Below, piece by piece: positions 5,772 to 6,826 of a stretch of DNA of 6,826 bases; position 1 is the first letter of the stretch, and every line of letters begins with the position of its first letter. The stretch comes from Candidatus Zhuqueibacterota bacterium (lineage in GTDB: Bacteria; Zhuqueibacterota; Zhuqueibacteria; Thermofontimicrobiales; Thiofontviventaceae), in contig WJJN01000504.1 in the NCBI GenBank assembly GCA_014729735.1, positions 1 to 6,826 on the forward strand, in the 5' to 3' direction. The translations under genes and the position numbers were made by a program. Under the pieces are notes generated by a model. It had not been told where the DNA came from and did no database searches. It saw nothing but the letters and a program-made list of their open reading frames with translations.

Positions 5772-6826
5772 TTAAGAACTTTTTCGTTTAAAATCAAGAG
5801 AATTTTTATTAAAAAGTACTTCAATTCGGTTTCCCTTTTGAATTTCGTTGTTCAGCAACTTGACCGCCAGCGGATTGGTCACCATTTTCTGGATCATTCT
5901 CTTCAACGGTCGGGCTCCGAACACCGGGTCATAGCCTATCTGCGCAAGGTAATCCGCAGCATCAGGACTCAGCTCGATTTCGATCCCTTTATCACGCATC
6001 ATTTTCTTGATATTCCTGAACTGCAATTGTACGATCTGTTTGATATTTTCCCGCGTCAGGGCATGGAATACAATCACTTCGTCGACACGGTTCAGAAATT
6101 CCGGTCGCAGCGATTGTTTCAGCACCTTTTCCATTTCCCGCTTGATTTCTTCGTGCACCTGTTCCCGATTTTCATCGGTGATATCTTTTGTCTTTTCCAT
6201 AATCAGATTCGCACCGAGATTTGAAGTCATGATGATAATCGTATTCGTAAAATTCACCGTGCGTCCCTTGTTATCCGTCAGACGACCGTCGTCCAGAATT
6301 TGCAGCAGAATATTGAACACCTCAGGATGCGCTTTTTCTATTTCATCGAGCAGCACCACGGAATAAGGTCTGCGCCGGACTGCTTCTGTCAGTTGACCAC
6401 CCTCTTCGTAACCCACGTACCCCGGAGGCGCGCCGACGAGCCGCGACACCGAATGCCGTTCCATATATTCCGACATATCGATCCGCACCATTGCTTTTTC
6501 ATCATCGAACAGGAATTCTGCCAGCGAACGCGCCAGCTCGGTTTTCCCGACGCCAGTCGATCCCAGAAAAATGAACGACCCGATGGGACGCTCCTGATCC
6601 TGCAATCCCGCCCGTGCTCTGCGAATTGCATCCGCCACAGCGCTAACAGCCTCATTCTGATCTACCAGCCGCTGATGAATGCGCTCTTCCATTTTGATCA
6701 GCTTCTCGCGCTCCGATTCCAGCATTTGCGATACCGGAATGCCGGTCCATCGCGAAACGATTTCGGAAATATCTTCTTCGTCCACTTCTTCTTTCAGCAT
6801 CTTCCGGTCTTTCTGCAGCTCGATCA
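5772..6826 (-). CDS. clpB: ClpB disaggregase, C-terminal 351 codons (partial, runs off the right edge)
   Basis: The reading frame is open to the window edge; the Met at 6800 is internal, preceded in frame by IELQKDRK. The fragment covers the end of the coiled-coil M-domain region and the whole second AAA+ module. It shows the ClpB linker SRWTGIPVSQMLESEREKL, Walker A GSTGVGKT, the pore loop GYVGYEEGG, Walker B VVLLDE, sensor 1 TSNLG, the arginine finger in LRPEFLNRVDE, and sensor 2 GARPLKR. The IGF/IGL loop that ClpA and ClpX use to dock ClpP is absent, and the linker is ClpB-like, so this is the disaggregase that works with DnaK on aggregated cytoplasmic proteins, not a protease subunit. The full protein is normally about 860 residues, so the N-terminal domain and first ATPase module lie outside the window. 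The C-terminus has a short basic tail (DFKRKSS). Confidence 0.97.
   Translation of the reverse strand, partial: IELQKDRKMLKEEVDEEDISEIVSRWTGIPVSQMLESEREKLIKMEERIHQRLVDQNEAVSAVADAIRRARAGLQDQERPIGSFIFLGSTGVGKTELARSLAEFLFDDEKAMVRIDMSEYMERHSVSRLVGAPPGYVGYEEGGQLTEAVRRRPYSVVLLDEIEKAHPEVFNILLQILDDGRLTDNKGRTVNFTNTIIIMTSNLGANLIMEKTKDITDENREQVHEEIKREMEKVLKQSLRPEFLNRVDEVIVFHALTRENIKQIVQLQFRNIKKMMRDKGIEIELSPDAADYLAQIGYDPVFGARPLKRMIQKMVTNPLAVKLLNNEIQKGNRIEVLFNKNSLDFKRKSS

Noticed and set aside
5767..5781. AAAGTT-AAG-AACTTT hairpin with a T-run on the plus strand at the clpB stop
   Set aside because: The stem is only 6 bp and nearly all A/T, and it points rightward against the genes, so it is unlikely to be a terminator.
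5772..6826. ClpA/ClpC protease-type identity for the AAA+ fragment
   Set aside because: The linker SRWTGIPVSQMLESEREKL matches ClpB and no IGF/IGL ClpP-docking loop is present in the second AAA+ module.

Overview
The window reads as a stretch of a Gram-negative bacterial chromosome. Every credible gene lies on the minus strand, so transcription runs from high to low coordinates. Two genes encode lipoproteins with clear lipoboxes, two encode signal-peptide plus single-span membrane proteins of the Bat (BatD-like) type, and one carries a SurA-like periplasmic chaperone module. This mix, with strong AGGAGG-type ribosome binding sites and TPR lipoproteins of the BamD/YbgF style, suggests the Fibrobacterota-Chlorobiota-Bacteroidota assemblage or a related candidate phylum (KSB1/Calditrichota-like). 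That placement is an impression from protein style, not a computed result.

Layout in transcription order. (1) 6826-5772: C-terminal part of the ClpB disaggregase, cut by the window edge. (2) 5733-5215: a small TPR lipoprotein starting 38 bases after clpB, probably cotranscribed with it. (3) 5184-5141: a good intrinsic terminator that closes this unit. (4) 5140-4968: a non-coding leader with dyad symmetries and no promoter I can name confidently. (5) 4967 to the left edge: a tightly packed Bat/MoxR-type operon: BatD-like membrane protein, MoxR AAA+ ATPase, DUF58 (VWA-type) protein, TPR plus SurA-N lipoprotein, a second BatD-like membrane protein, and the first 20 codons of a BatA/BatB-type VWA membrane protein running off the window. 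Gaps within this unit are 59 nt, a 1-nt overlap, 19 nt (measured from the DUF58 stop), 8 nt and a 1-nt overlap.

How the genes fit together. MoxR ATPases typically act with VWA/DUF58 proteins as chaperone-like machines. In Bat operons these are joined by membrane VWA proteins (BatA/B), TPR proteins (BatC) and BatD, and the set has been linked to envelope integrity, stress tolerance and, in some bacteria, aerotolerance. Here two short BatD-like proteins share a related cytoplasmic domain and could give a membrane platform. The cytoplasmic MoxR and DUF58 proteins would work on its inner face and the lipoprotein on its outer face. The least ordinary component is the lipoprotein at 1117-2055: it joins TPR-like helices to a SurA/PpiD-like chaperone module from which the parvulin isomerase domain is absent. 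No RNA genes, mobile elements, CRISPR arrays or plus-strand genes were found.
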